Below are positions 1 to 8,043 of a stretch of 64,000 nt of DNA, one piece after another. The notes below the pieces were generated by a model. It made no database searches. It saw only the letters and a program-made list of their open reading frames with translations, and had not been told where the DNA came from. Position 1 is the first letter of the stretch, and each line of letters begins with the position of its first letter. Source of the stretch: an uncultured Pelagibacteraceae bacterium (GTDB lineage Bacteria > Pseudomonadota > Alphaproteobacteria > Pelagibacterales > Pelagibacteraceae); assembly GCA_902515095.1 (NCBI GenBank), contig CABXTC010000003.1:89461-153460 (forward strand), read 5' to 3'. The position numbers and the translations under genes are program-made.

Positions 1-1
1 A

Positions 2-643
2 AGTCTTTTTGATCTAAAAGATCTTAAAGATAAAAATTCTTCGATTAAAGCATTAGCATATCAACTTTATGAAAATAATGGGGTTATAAAAAGAGATCAA
101 GTTTCAGATTATATTAAAAAATTAGATCAAAGTGATAGAAAAATTTTACGAGATTTAGGTGTAAAATTTGGAAGATACCATATTTTCTTATACAAGCTTA
201 TCAAGCCAGAGCCTGTTTCTCTTAGAACATTACTTTGGAAGAATCATCATCAAAAATTCTTCAATTTACAACCACCAACTTTTGGTCTTAATTTTATTAA
301 TGATGATAAAATAAAGAATAAAAATTTTATGCTACTTTGTGGTTTTGAAAAATTTAATAATTTTTACGTAAGAATAGATATTTTAGAGAGGTTATTTGTA
401 CAAATAATTAATTCAAATTCTGGAAATCTTAAAGAAATTAAAATGATGCCAGAAATGTTAAATTTATTAGGGTGCAATAAAGATAATTTTAAACATTTAC
501 TTAAAATAATGAATTATAAAATTATAGAAAAAAATAGTGAATTATTTTTTAAATATATGCCAAAAAAGAAAATTAAAAGAGAAAACAGAGGAAATATTAA
601 AGAAAATCCTTTTGGGGTCTTAAAAAATTTAAATTTAAATTAA
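2..643 (+). CDS. Helicase-related protein, C-terminal part (5' end outside window)
   Basis: The reading frame is open from base 2 to the TAA at 641-643 (213 codons), so only the end of a longer gene is present. The segment around residues 50-80 reads LGVKFGRYHIFLYKLIKPEP followed by SLRTLLW, which I recognise from the C-terminal region of the alphaproteobacterial Suv3/DEAD-like helicase-related proteins. The tail (MPEMLNLLGCNKDNFKHLL) also matches that family. No helicase motor motifs are inside the window. In other alphaproteobacteria this gene precedes a small gene, fdxA and carD, as here. Family assignment is from memory of conserved motifs and synteny. Confidence 0.75.
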   Translation, partial: SLFDLKDLKDKNSSIKALAYQLYENNGVIKRDQVSDYIKKLDQSDRKILRDLGVKFGRYHIFLYKLIKPEPVSLRTLLWKNHHQKFFNLQPPTFGLNFINDDKIKNKNFMLLCGFEKFNNFYVRIDILERLFVQIINSNSGNLKEIKMMPEMLNLLGCNKDNFKHLLKIMNYKIIEKNSELFFKYMPKKKIKRENRGNIKENPFGVLKNLNLN

Positions 644-646
644 ATT

Positions 647-1057
647 ATGTTCTTTAAGAAAAATAATAATCAAAACGACGATCTGTCTAAAGTTGCAGCA
701 TTATTAATTCATGCAGCAAAAATTGATGAAAATTATTCACCAGCCGAAGAAGAAATTATTAAGAGAGCTTTATTAAGAATTGGTGCTAGCAATGAAGATG
801 TGAGTAAAATAATAGCTGATGGAAAAAAAATAGAAGAAGACTCTAATCAAATATTAGATTTTACAAAGGAAGTTAAAAACATGGAGCAAGAAAACAAAAT
901 AAAGATAATTGAGACACTTTGGAGAATAATTTACTCTAATAATGACGCAGATATGTATGAAACTAACTTAATGAGAAGATTAACTGGGCTGCTGTATGTT
1001 GACAACAAATTAATGGGAGATATTAAAGATAAAATTAAAAAAGAAATTTCAAAATGA
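647..1057 (+). CDS. TerB-like acidic helical protein
   Basis: A 136-residue soluble protein. Residues 12-35 ([20 protein letters not shown]) and the later segment with two asparagines and aspartate ([16 protein letters not shown]) resemble the TerB/DjlA-type helical fold, where conserved acidic residues bind metal. The gene starts 3 bases after the helicase stop and its stop overlaps the fdxA start (ATGA). In many relatives this slot is held by a small S4-domain RNA-binding protein, so the gene is a positional replacement. Function in this setting is unknown; TerB proteins are named after tellurite resistance but are widespread. Confidence 0.7.
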   Translation: MFFKKNNNQNDDLSKVAALLIHAAKIDENYSPAEEEIIKRALLRIGASNEDVSKIIADGKKIEEDSNQILDFTKEVKNMEQENKIKIIETLWRIIYSNNDADMYETNLMRRLTGLLYVDNKLMGDIKDKIKKEISK

Positions 1058-1380
1058 CTTACATTGTAAATGATAATTGTATCAAATGTAAATTAATGGA
1101 TTGTGTTGATGTGTGCCCTGTTGATTGCTTCTACGAAGGTAAAAATATGCTTGTAATTAAACCGGATGAGTGTATAGATTGTGGCGTTTGCGAGCCAGAG
1201 TGTCCTGTTGATGCTATTAAAGCTGATACTGAGCCAGGTAGCGAAAAATGGTTAGAAATCAATAAACAATATTCTGAAATCTGGCCAAATATTAGTGAAA
1301 AAAAAGATCCACCTGCGGATCACGAAAAATATAAAAATGAGCAAAATAAGTTTGAAAAATATTTTAAAGAAAACCTTTAA
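1054..1380 (+). CDS. fdxA: Ferredoxin FdxA, 7Fe-8S type
   Basis: A 108-residue cytosolic electron carrier. Cysteines 9, 17, 21, 40, 43, 46 and 50 have the spacing of Azotobacter-type 7Fe ferredoxins: C9, C17 and C50 are expected to hold a 3Fe-4S cluster, and C21, C40, C43, C46 a 4Fe-4S cluster. Two further cysteines, C12 and C25, match the non-ligand cysteines of that family. The acidic C-terminal extension is also typical. The ATG overlaps the previous stop, and the 3' end overlaps the start of carD. The fdxA-carD pair is conserved across alphaproteobacteria. Confidence 0.95.
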   Translation: MTYIVNDNCIKCKLMDCVDVCPVDCFYEGKNMLVIKPDECIDCGVCEPECPVDAIKADTEPGSEKWLEINKQYSEIWPNISEKKDPPADHEKYKNEQNKFEKYFKENL

Positions 1381-2164
1381 AAAAAAAACTAAAACGAAGA
1401 AAATTAAGAAAGCTCCTAAAATAAAAAAGGCTAAAGTTAAAAAAATAAAAAAACCTACAAAGATATCGAAGAAAATTTCCAAAAAAGTAGAAACTCAAAC
1501 AGAAAATTTAAGGATTCCTAAAACTAATGAATTAAAACCTGAAATAAAAAAGGTAAAAAAACAAAGTACTGAAAAAAGAGAATTCAAAATTAAAGATTAT
1601 GTTGTTTATCCCAAACATGGAGTTGGCCAAATTACAGAATTTAAAAAAATAAATATTGGTGGAATAGATGTTGAAACTTACATTATTAAATTTGAAAAAG
1701 ATAAGGCGAATGGAATGGTGCCAGTCAATAAACAGTCCCATCTACGACCACTTTCTACAATTAACCAGGTCAATAAAAGTATCTCTATTTTAAAAAGTAA
1801 ACCAAAAATTAAAAGGTCTATGTGGAGTAGAAGAGCTCAAGAATATGAGGCAAAAATCTCATCAGGTAAAATTTATGAGCTAGCTGAGGTTGTTAGAGAT
1901 TTAAATAAAGGTGATGACATCATGATTGATCAATCTTATAGTGAAAGACAGCTTTTTGAAAAAGCATACGAAAGAATAATCTCTGAATTCCAAATTGTAT
2001 TGAATTTATCTAAAGAGGATACTCAAAAAAAATTTGATAAAGCTTTAAAGAGGAATCTTAACAAAGAAACTGTTGAAGAATCCAAGACTACTAAAACATC
2101 AAGTAATAATGATTTACCTGTTGAAGAACCAATTTCTGATGTTGAAGAACAAATCGAGGATTAA
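1337..2164 (+). CDS. carD: CarD-family transcriptional regulator with Lys-rich N-terminus
   Basis: The CarD/CdnL RNA-polymerase-interaction domain begins near residue 82 ([20 protein letters not shown]), and the helical DNA-binding half follows with [18 protein letters not shown] and the conserved ELAEVVRDL segment. CarD binds the RNA polymerase beta subunit and stabilises open complexes. I chose the ATG at 1337 (275 residues); a GTG at 1295 would add 14 residues. Either choice gives a roughly 70-residue Lys-rich, low-complexity N-terminal tail whose first codons overlap the end of fdxA. The tail resembles histone-like basic tails and is unusual against the roughly 170-residue Caulobacter CdnL (length from memory). 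The C-terminal 30 residues are acidic. Confidence 0.9.
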   Translation: MSKISLKNILKKTFKKKTKTKKIKKAPKIKKAKVKKIKKPTKISKKISKKVETQTENLRIPKTNELKPEIKKVKKQSTEKREFKIKDYVVYPKHGVGQITEFKKINIGGIDVETYIIKFEKDKANGMVPVNKQSHLRPLSTINQVNKSISILKSKPKIKRSMWSRRAQEYEAKISSGKIYELAEVVRDLNKGDDIMIDQSYSERQLFEKAYERIISEFQIVLNLSKEDTQKKFDKALKRNLNKETVEESKTTKTSSNNDLPVEEPISDVEEQIED

Positions 2165-2166
2165 AA

Positions 2167-2210
2167 AAAAACGCCTCTCACACTAAAAGTTATGAGAAGC
2201 GTTTTTTATA
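2167..2210. terminator. Bidirectional hairpin terminator between carD and the basic peptide gene
   Basis: A-run plus ACGCCTCTCA pairs with TGAGAAGCGT plus T-run: a 15-base stem with one C-A mismatch on the plus RNA. On the minus RNA the mismatch becomes a G-U wobble, so the stem is continuous there. U-runs follow in both directions. It sits between convergent genes. Confidence 0.8.
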
Positions 2211-2225
2211 AAGAATACTAAGTTA

Positions 2226-2303
2226 TTATCTTCTTCTTCTTTTTTTAGCTTTTTTCTTAGCTTTTTTCTTAGCCTTCTTTGCTTTTTTTCTTCTCTTAGG
2301 CAT
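2226..2303 (-). CDS. 25-residue Lys/Arg/Ala-rich basic protein
   Basis: ATG at 2303 to TAA at 2226 encodes 25 residues. After MPKRR it has repeated K-K-A and K-K-K-A units and ends in four arginines; apart from Met1, Pro2 and four alanines every residue is Lys or Arg. It has an unusually good Shine-Dalgarno for this genome (AGGGAG, about 6 bases before the ATG), a terminator just downstream and its own candidate promoter upstream. The composition resembles the tails of histone-H1-like proteins or the CarD tail encoded nearby, which suggests nucleic-acid binding. That is inference, and I know of no named family. Confidence 0.7.
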   Translation of the reverse strand: MPKRRKKAKKAKKKAKKKAKKRRRR

Positions 2304-2324
2304 CTTTAGCTCCCTTTTTAGTTA

Positions 2325-2345
2325 AACGAATCAAATTGATTCGTT
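2325..2345. promoter_or_regulatory. Perfect 10-bp inverted repeat in the leader of the basic protein gene
   Basis: AACGAATCAA and TTGATTCGTT flank a single A; the repeat is exact. It ends 21 bases upstream of the ATG at 2303. Further upstream on the minus strand is TTGACA (2378-2383) with TAAAAA 17 bases later (2355-2360), a weak sigma-70-like pair. The palindrome would lie just downstream of that start site, so it could be an operator or a leader hairpin. The rest of 2346-2502 is AT-rich with nothing else recognised. Confidence 0.5.
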
Positions 2346-2502
2346 ATTATCTTATTTTTATTTTTTTATGTACGTTATGTCAATTCTTTAATTGAAGTTT
2401 AAATTTTAAGAAATAAAATTAAATCTTTATAATTTCTTTTATAATTTTGAAACGTAAAAAAGTTAATGTTTATGCGCTTAATAATCAGTTATTTAAACTA
2501 AA

Positions 2503-4245
2503 TTAATAAAGTTTTTCTAAATCTTCTTTATATTTTTCTAAAATTTTTTTTCTTTTTAATTTTAATGTTGGTGTTAACATTCCATTATCAATTGTAAATT
2601 CTTCATTAATTAATTTAAATCTTTTAACTTTTTCAACTAAAGATAAAGTTTTGTTAAGATTTTCTAAATAAAATTCAATTTCTTTTCTGTTTTCAATACT
2701 TTCAGTAACAATAATAGCAACTAAATAAGTTTTTTTATCTCCATAAATAAAACTTTGTTTAATTTTTTCATTTAAACATAATAAATTTTCAATTTTTGAG
2801 GGTGAAATGTTATCGCCGCCAAGACTCACTATTATTTCTTTCTTTCTATCAGTTATTTTTAAATTTCCATCTTCTGTGATTTCACCTATGTCTCCAGTAT
2901 GCAGCCAGCCATTCTTGATGATATCATCTGTTTCTTTTTTCATATTCCAGTAGCCAAGCATAACATTCTCACCTTTTACTAAAATTTCACCATCATCAGC
3001 GATTTTCACCTCATTGGTTTTAAAAGGTGGACCAACAGTCTCTATCTTGATTTTACCAGGTAAATTGCAGCTTACCACAGGTGAAGTCTCCGTTAAGCCA
3101 TATCCTTGTAAAGTCGGCAGACCTATAGAATTCAAAAATTCACCTATTTTTTGATCTAAAGCTCCACCACCAGAAACAAAGGCTTTTAATTTCCCCCCAA
3201 ATTGATTTTTGATTTTTTTTCTTACTAAAATTTCACAAAAAAAATTAATGATTTTTTCTTTTAAACTTAATTCTTGTTTATTTAAATTTTTGGTGCCTAA
3301 CAAAATTGTATTTTCTATCAATTTTTTTTTTAAACCTCTTTGTTTTGAAAAATTAAGAAAAATTTTACTATATAAATTTTGATAAAATCTAGGAACAGCT
3401 GTCATAATAGTAGGTTGTGCAACAGTCATGCTTGGTAATAATTTTTCTAAACTTTCAGCATAGTAAATTTTTGCTCCAAGCAATATTTGAACGTATTGAA
3501 CTGTATGTTCATATGAATGAGATAACGGCAACCAAGTTAAGAAAACTGGTTTTTCATTTTCAACCAATGATTTTAAAATCGTTTGTGCACCCTCACAATT
3601 TGATAAAATACCCCCATGACTTAACATTACACCCTTGGGATTTCCAGTGGTCCCTGATGTATAAATAATACAAGCTAAATCATTTCTTCTTAAATTATTA
3701 TTATAAAATTTTATACTTTCATTTAAAGTTTTAACACTCCATTGCGCCTTAGAAAAAATATTTTCAAAAAATTCTATTTTTTTATCAAATTCATCGATTG
3801 AAATTACAATTGTATTTTCTTTAATATGATTTTTAATTTTTTCAAATTGGAAAGAATTAGAGACTATACATACTTTTGGTTCGCAATTATTGATTATGTA
3901 TTCATAATCACTTTCGGAATAAGTTGTAAAAAGTGGAACAGTCACCCCACCTGCATTCATTATTGATATATCAGATATTAACCATTCAGGTCGATTTTCA
4001 GATAATAAAATACACCTATCGCCTTTAGAAATAATTTTCACTAAATAGTTTGATAATATTTTTATTTTTGTATTAATATTTTCCCATGAATAAGTAAATG
4101 GTCCAGAATTTGTGTCTGGTGAATCTTTATTTTTAAGTGAAACTAGAAAAGTCTCTTCATGAGTCTTCGTGCCTGCAGAAGGAAACTTTTCATCATATTT
4201 CCTAAAAAAAAGCTCAACTAAACTATTTATTTCTTTCAATTCCAT
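2503..4245 (-). CDS. Long-chain acyl-CoA synthetase (AMP-forming)
   Basis: A 580-residue ANL-superfamily enzyme that adenylates a fatty acid and transfers it to CoA. Motifs in order: the P-loop IIYTSGTTGNPKGVMLSHG near residue 195, YGLTETSP near 375, and WLHTGDIGEI with DRKKEIIV near 445-470. The layout is closer to the eukaryote-like ACSL branch than to E. coli FadD. The ATG at 4245 is only 4 bases downstream of the encoded CCA end of tRNA-Leu on the same strand, so it probably shares that transcript (see findings). Substrate chain length cannot be read from the sequence. Confidence 0.9.
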   Translation of the reverse strand: MELKEINSLVELFFRKYDEKFPSAGTKTHEETFLVSLKNKDSPDTNSGPFTYSWENINTKIKILSNYLVKIISKGDRCILLSENRPEWLISDISIMNAGGVTVPLFTTYSESDYEYIINNCEPKVCIVSNSFQFEKIKNHIKENTIVISIDEFDKKIEFFENIFSKAQWSVKTLNESIKFYNNNLRRNDLACIIYTSGTTGNPKGVMLSHGGILSNCEGAQTILKSLVENEKPVFLTWLPLSHSYEHTVQYVQILLGAKIYYAESLEKLLPSMTVAQPTIMTAVPRFYQNLYSKIFLNFSKQRGLKKKLIENTILLGTKNLNKQELSLKEKIINFFCEILVRKKIKNQFGGKLKAFVSGGGALDQKIGEFLNSIGLPTLQGYGLTETSPVVSCNLPGKIKIETVGPPFKTNEVKIADDGEILVKGENVMLGYWNMKKETDDIIKNGWLHTGDIGEITEDGNLKITDRKKEIIVSLGGDNISPSKIENLLCLNEKIKQSFIYGDKKTYLVAIIVTESIENRKEIEFYLENLNKTLSLVEKVKRFKLINEEFTIDNGMLTPTLKLKRKKILEKYKEDLEKLY

Positions 4246-4249
4246 AATT

Positions 4250-4334
4250 TGGTGGGCGAAGAGAGAATCGAACTCTCACTTCTTGCGAAACACGATTTTG
4301 AGTCGTGCGCGTCTACCAGTTCCGCCATTCGCCC
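4250..4334 (-). tRNA. tRNA-Leu (anticodon CAA)
   Basis: The minus strand folds as a class II tRNA of 85 bases. The acceptor stem GGGCGAA pairs with TTCGCCC, with A73 and an encoded CCA at 4252-4250. The D-loop contains TGGTAGACG, the anticodon stem CACGA/TCGTG closes loop CTCAAAA (anticodon CAA, codon UUG), a long variable arm follows, and the T-arm contains GTTCGATTC. It is the only tRNA in the window. Confidence 0.97.
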
Positions 4335-4392
4335 CGATTGTTTAATAATTTATTAAATAGTATAAGAACTAAAATTATATTAAAACCAAAAA

Positions 4393-4998
4393 ATGTTTAA
4401 AAATCTTTACAAAAAATGTTTAGATTTGGCGAGTCACAAAAGTTCTAAATATTACTTAGCACTTGTGTCGTTTGTTGAAAGTTCATTTTTTCCTATTCCT
4501 CCTGACATTATGATTATTCCAATGGTAATATCCAAAAAAACTGATTTTAAAAAAATTTTTCTTATAGCAACAATATTTTCAGTTTTAGGTGGTATTCTTG
4601 GTTATGTAATTGGAGCATTCTTTTTTGAGTTCGGAGCATATATTATGAATTTTTATGGTTATGAGGATAAACTTTATAATTTAAAAGAAAGCTTGATAAG
4701 AAATGATGGTTTTTATGCTTGGTTAGGAATACTTTTTTTAGCAGGTTTTACCCCTCTTCCTTATAAAGTTTTCACAATCGCAAGTGGTCTCATAGGTTTT
4801 AACTTTTTAATTTTTGTTTCAATAAGCTTAATTTCTAGAGGGTTAAGATTTTTTTTAGTGTCATATCTCTCTTATAAGTTTGGAGATTTGTTTAATGAAT
4901 TTATGGATAAACATGGGTCAAAATGGTTTACGATAATTGGAATATTAATTGTTATTGTTGGAATAGTAGTTTATCTAATTTTTAAATCTAATGTTTAA
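4393..4998 (+). CDS. YqaA/DedA-type membrane protein
   Basis: 201 residues with about four to five hydrophobic segments. The N-terminal half has FVESSFFPIPPDIMIIPM and the second half has LAGFTPLPYKVFTIASG, the paired re-entrant motifs (E-x-x-x-P-x-P and G-F-T-P-x-P-x-K) of the SNARE-associated/DedA superfamily, YqaA subgroup. DedA proteins act in lipid scrambling or transport and membrane homeostasis; the substrate here is unknown. Its end overlaps dsbB by 8 bases. Confidence 0.85.
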   Translation: MFKNLYKKCLDLASHKSSKYYLALVSFVESSFFPIPPDIMIIPMVISKKTDFKKIFLIATIFSVLGGILGYVIGAFFFEFGAYIMNFYGYEDKLYNLKESLIRNDGFYAWLGILFLAGFTPLPYKVFTIASGLIGFNFLIFVSISLISRGLRFFLVSYLSYKFGDLFNEFMDKHGSKWFTIIGILIVIVGIVVYLIFKSNV

Positions 4999-5473
4999 TT
5001 TAAAAGCTGAATTTTATTTCAAAATAATCTTTTTATTTAGTTTTATCGCTTTAATTTCTGCTTTTTTTATAGAATATGTTCTTGGACATCAGCCTTGTAA
5101 TTTATGTTTGATAGAGAGAATTCCTTATGGATTAAGCATCATGATAATAATGGGGATCTTGTTAATTAAGAAAAATCAAAAATTCTTGGTTTTATTATTG
5201 ATTCTTACTTTTGCCTTTTCTTTAGCAATTTCATTATATCATTTCGGAATTGAACAAAATTTTTTTCAGGAGTCATCTGTTTGTGGAGTAAAGAGTTTGA
5301 CTAAAAGTATCACCAAAGAAGATTTGCTTAAACAATTAAGTGAAAAAACAATAAGTTGTAAAGATGTGACATTTAGGATTTTTGGATTATCACTCACAAG
5401 TATTAATATTGTAATAAGTTTATTGTTTATTATAACACTTTTAAAAATTTTTAAAAAATATGAAAAAAACTAA
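4991..5473 (+). CDS. dsbB: Disulfide bond formation protein DsbB
   Basis: 160-residue, four-helix inner-membrane quinone reductase that reoxidises a periplasmic DsbA-like thiol oxidase. The first periplasmic loop has the redox pair in HQPCNLCLIERIPYG (C-x-x-C), and the second loop has two more cysteines (SSVCGVKS and TISCKD) about 32 residues apart. The next gene, coq7, makes the ubiquinone that DsbB reduces, and overlaps it by 14 bases. No dsbA is in the window. Confidence 0.92.
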   Translation: MFNLKAEFYFKIIFLFSFIALISAFFIEYVLGHQPCNLCLIERIPYGLSIMIIMGILLIKKNQKFLVLLLILTFAFSLAISLYHFGIEQNFFQESSVCGVKSLTKSITKEDLLKQLSEKTISCKDVTFRIFGLSLTSINIVISLLFIITLLKIFKKYEKN

Positions 5474-5990
5474 TAGTAGAGTTGAAGAATTTATTAGAGT
5501 TGATCATGCTGGTGAGCGTGGAGCTGTCAAAATATATGAGGGGCAACTATTGGCACTTAATACACTTGTAAAAGACGAGAATTTAAAAAAAACAATTGAG
5601 GAAATGAAAGTGCATGAAATTGAGCATTGTCAATTTTTTGAAAGTGAAATTAAAAAAAGGAATATTAAACCTACAAAATTTCTTCCTCTATGGGACTTAT
5701 TAGGAGTGGGTTTAGGTTTTGGTTCAACTCTATTGGGAAAAAAAGCTGCAATGCTATGCACTGCATCTGTAGAAGAAGTTATTGATAAACATTATCAAGA
5801 TCAAATAGATCAACTTGGCACAAATGAAAAAGATCTAAAATCTAAGATAATCAAATTTAGAGAAGACGAATTACATCATAAAGATATTGCTTATGAAGAG
5901 GGTGCATCAAAGAAAGGATTGTACTCAATTATGGATAAAATAATCAAAACTGGATCAAAAATAGCAATTAATATTTCTGAAAAGATTTAA
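5460..5990 (+). CDS. coq7: Demethoxyubiquinone hydroxylase Coq7
   Basis: 176 residues, a di-iron monooxygenase of ubiquinone synthesis that hydroxylates ring C6. The ligand motifs are visible: an early E in RVDHAGERGAVKIYEGQ, E-x-x-H in VHEIEHCQFF, a second E in ASVEEVIDKHYQDQ, and EDELHHKD with E-x-x-H near residue 143. The length matches the bacterial single-domain form. It overlaps dsbB and ends 2 bases before the stop of the convergent HNH gene. Confidence 0.94.
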   Translation: MKKTNSRVEEFIRVDHAGERGAVKIYEGQLLALNTLVKDENLKKTIEEMKVHEIEHCQFFESEIKKRNIKPTKFLPLWDLLGVGLGFGSTLLGKKAAMLCTASVEEVIDKHYQDQIDQLGTNEKDLKSKIIKFREDELHHKDIAYEEGASKKGLYSIMDKIIKTGSKIAINISEKI

Positions 5991-5992
5991 AT

Positions 5993-6562
5993 TTAAGCCT
6001 CTAGTTCCACATCCCAATATAAATAATCCATCCAACTTTTATGCAAATGATTAGGTGGAAAGTTTTTTCCATTGCGATGTAAATCTTCAGTAGATGGTTG
6101 AAAAGGATATTGAGTTAGTTTCATACCAGAGGATTTCAGTAATTTACCTCCTTTTTGTACATTGCATGCTGAACAAGCGGTAACAACATTATCCCAATTA
6201 GTTTCACCTCCTTTTGATCTAGGTAATAAATGATCGAATGTTAATTCCTCGCTGCCACCACAATATTGACATGAAAATTTATCCCTAAGAAAAACATTAA
6301 ATCTTGTAAAACTTGGTTTAGATAAAGGAACAATATAATCTTTTAATGCGATAACGCTTGGCAATTGCATATTAAAAGAGGGGCTTCTGACAACTCTGTC
6401 ATAAGTACTTACAATTATTACTCTATCTAAAAATACTGATTTAACAGTATCTTGCCATGACCATAATGATAAAGGATAATAACTTAAAGGTCTGTAATCA
6501 GCATTTAATACAAGAGCTGGACATTTTTCTAAAGATACATCTTTATCAATAAAATTATTCAT
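5993..6562 (-). CDS. HNH endonuclease-family protein
   Basis: 189 residues. The HNH/zinc core lies near residues 98-140: CQYCGG, then FDHLLPRSKGG with the catalytic-type His, then NWDNVVTACSACN. Two C-x-x-C pairs are expected to bind structural zinc. The N-terminal half (ALVLNADYRPLSYYPLSLWSW) is typical of the widespread chromosomal HNH proteins of alphaproteobacteria and cyanobacteria, whose role is unclear; it is not obviously part of a restriction system here. Confidence 0.88.
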   Translation of the reverse strand: MNNFIDKDVSLEKCPALVLNADYRPLSYYPLSLWSWQDTVKSVFLDRVIIVSTYDRVVRSPSFNMQLPSVIALKDYIVPLSKPSFTRFNVFLRDKFSCQYCGGSEELTFDHLLPRSKGGETNWDNVVTACSACNVQKGGKLLKSSGMKLTQYPFQPSTEDLHRNGKNFPPNHLHKSWMDYLYWDVELEA

Positions 6563-6608
6563 ATTTAAAAGTTTAACTTAAAAGAAAATTTATTTCAATA
6601 CGAAGTAA

Positions 6609-7259
6609 TTATTTAATTTTTTTTAAGATATAATTTAAAGCTATACTTGATGACTCTATAGGGATATGATGATCACAATTTTTAATCAAATGTGTTTCTA
6701 TTTCAATATTATTTCGAATAAAAAAATCTTTTGCTTCTAGCAATGAATTTGCTGGCACAACTTGATCTAATTCCCCATGTATTAATAAAGTTTGAGTAGA
6801 ATTTTTTTTTCTGGTTTCTAAATCTTTAATATTAATTATTTTTCCTGAGAACCCTATAATACAATTATATTTATTATCTGATGTCAATCCTAAATTAATA
6901 GACATCATACATCCCTGGCTAAATCCAGATAGGCAAATTTGATTATTTGCTAAATTAAATTTTTTTTTAACTTCATTTATAAATTGGTTTAATATCTTTT
7001 CTCCTTTTAGAGATTGTTCTAAAATATATTCTGGATTATCACTGGTTAAATCAAACCATTGATATCCCGAGGGATTGATGGAGCATGGTTCATGACCATT
7101 GGGACAGATAAAAATTGTGTTTGGCAAATGTCTTTTCCAATTTAAAGATAGTGAACTTATATCCTTTCCATCACCACCATATCCATGAAGTAAAATTATT
7201 GCATTTTTGATATGCTCATTATTTGGCTTAATAATCGTTGAGTCTAGGCAAAATGTCAT
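6609..7259 (-). CDS. Alpha/beta-hydrolase, phospholipase/carboxylesterase family
   Basis: 216 residues. The oxyanion region IILLHGYGGDGKDI, the nucleophile elbow ICLSGFSQGCMMS (G-F-S-Q-G), a late Asp (HGELDQVVP) and a final His (NCDHHIP) make a complete Ser-Asp-His triad of the abhydrolase_2 family. Members cleave short acyl esters or lysophospholipids; the substrate is unknown. No signal peptide is seen. Confidence 0.88.
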   Translation of the reverse strand: MTFCLDSTIIKPNNEHIKNAIILLHGYGGDGKDISSLSLNWKRHLPNTIFICPNGHEPCSINPSGYQWFDLTSDNPEYILEQSLKGEKILNQFINEVKKKFNLANNQICLSGFSQGCMMSINLGLTSDNKYNCIIGFSGKIINIKDLETRKKNSTQTLLIHGELDQVVPANSLLEAKDFFIRNNIEIETHLIKNCDHHIPIESSSIALNYILKKIK

Positions 7260-7310
7260 ACTATTTTTTTTTTATGTTTTTTTATTTTTAAAACACTCTA
7301 AAGTACTTTT

Positions 7311-7514
7311 ATGATTTCTGGAATATTAGTAAAAATAATATCAATAATATTATTAATTGTTGTTGGAATAGTCTTAATATTAGGCATTGGTACTTTATTT
7401 AAAGGTGGAGAAACAAGTAAAAAATATTCCAATAAGTTAATGCAACTTAGAGTATTGCTACAGTTTATTGCAATAATTGTGTTAGTGTCATTTGCTTATT
7501 TTTTTAAGAATTAA
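7311..7514 (+). CDS. Small twin-transmembrane protein (HIG1-like)
   Basis: 67 residues with two hydrophobic helices (about residues 3-28 and 46-64) joined by a short positively charged loop with SNKLMQLRVLLQ. This matches the small twin-transmembrane/HIG1-type proteins common in alphaproteobacteria, where the N-K-x-M-x-x-R motif is conserved; mitochondrial HIG1 relatives assist respiratory complexes. It ends overlapping the convergent thioredoxin gene by 4 bases. Confidence 0.75.
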   Translation: MISGILVKIISIILLIVVGIVLILGIGTLFKGGETSKKYSNKLMQLRVLLQFIAIIVLVSFAYFFKN

Positions 7515-8020
7515 TTGTGATCACTTAACCATTTAATAAAATTTTCATCATCAAAATCAATAGATCCAATTATTCTCGCAAACTCAAAACCATCTTTATT
7601 TATCAATATAGAAGTTGGTATACCTCTTAGTTGTAATTTTTTTGCTAAAGTTACTGGAGTATCAAAAAAAATTTTTAAATTTTTGATTTTCAAGTTTTTA
7701 AAAAATTTTAATGACTTTTCAAAATTATCTTGTCCAATGTTAATTGGAAAAATTTTAAGATTATCTAAATTTTTATTTTTTTGTAACCTATCTAATGAAG
7801 GCATTTCCTCTTTACATGGGGCACACCATGTCGCCCAAAAATTTAGCAAAACAAGGTTCCCTTCATAATCTTTTAAATTAATTTGCTTATTGTCAGCATC
7901 AAAAAATGTTAATTCATTGTGTTTTTTCAATTTTTCATCAATAATAAGATTTTTCAAACCAGTGACTTCACTAGCAAAAGAATTAGATAATAAAAAAATA
8001 AAAATTATTAAAAATCTCAT
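7511..8020 (-). CDS. TlpA-like periplasmic thioredoxin
   Basis: 169 residues. Residues 1-17 form a signal peptide ending at a likely SFA-S-E cleavage region. The TlpA/ResA redox core is LLNFWATWCAPCKEEMPSLDR near residues 55-75, with a C-A-P-C active site, and the cis-Pro loop is GIPTSILINKDG near residue 135. Such proteins reduce cysteines for cytochrome c or cytochrome oxidase assembly. The divergent neighbour argH starts 23 bases away. Confidence 0.9.
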   Translation of the reverse strand: MRFLIIFIFLLSNSFASEVTGLKNLIIDEKLKKHNELTFFDADNKQINLKDYEGNLVLLNFWATWCAPCKEEMPSLDRLQKNKNLDNLKIFPINIGQDNFEKSLKFFKNLKIKNLKIFFDTPVTLAKKLQLRGIPTSILINKDGFEFARIIGSIDFDDENFIKWLSDHN

Positions 8021-8043
8021 GTTAATTGGTATAGTTAATTACC

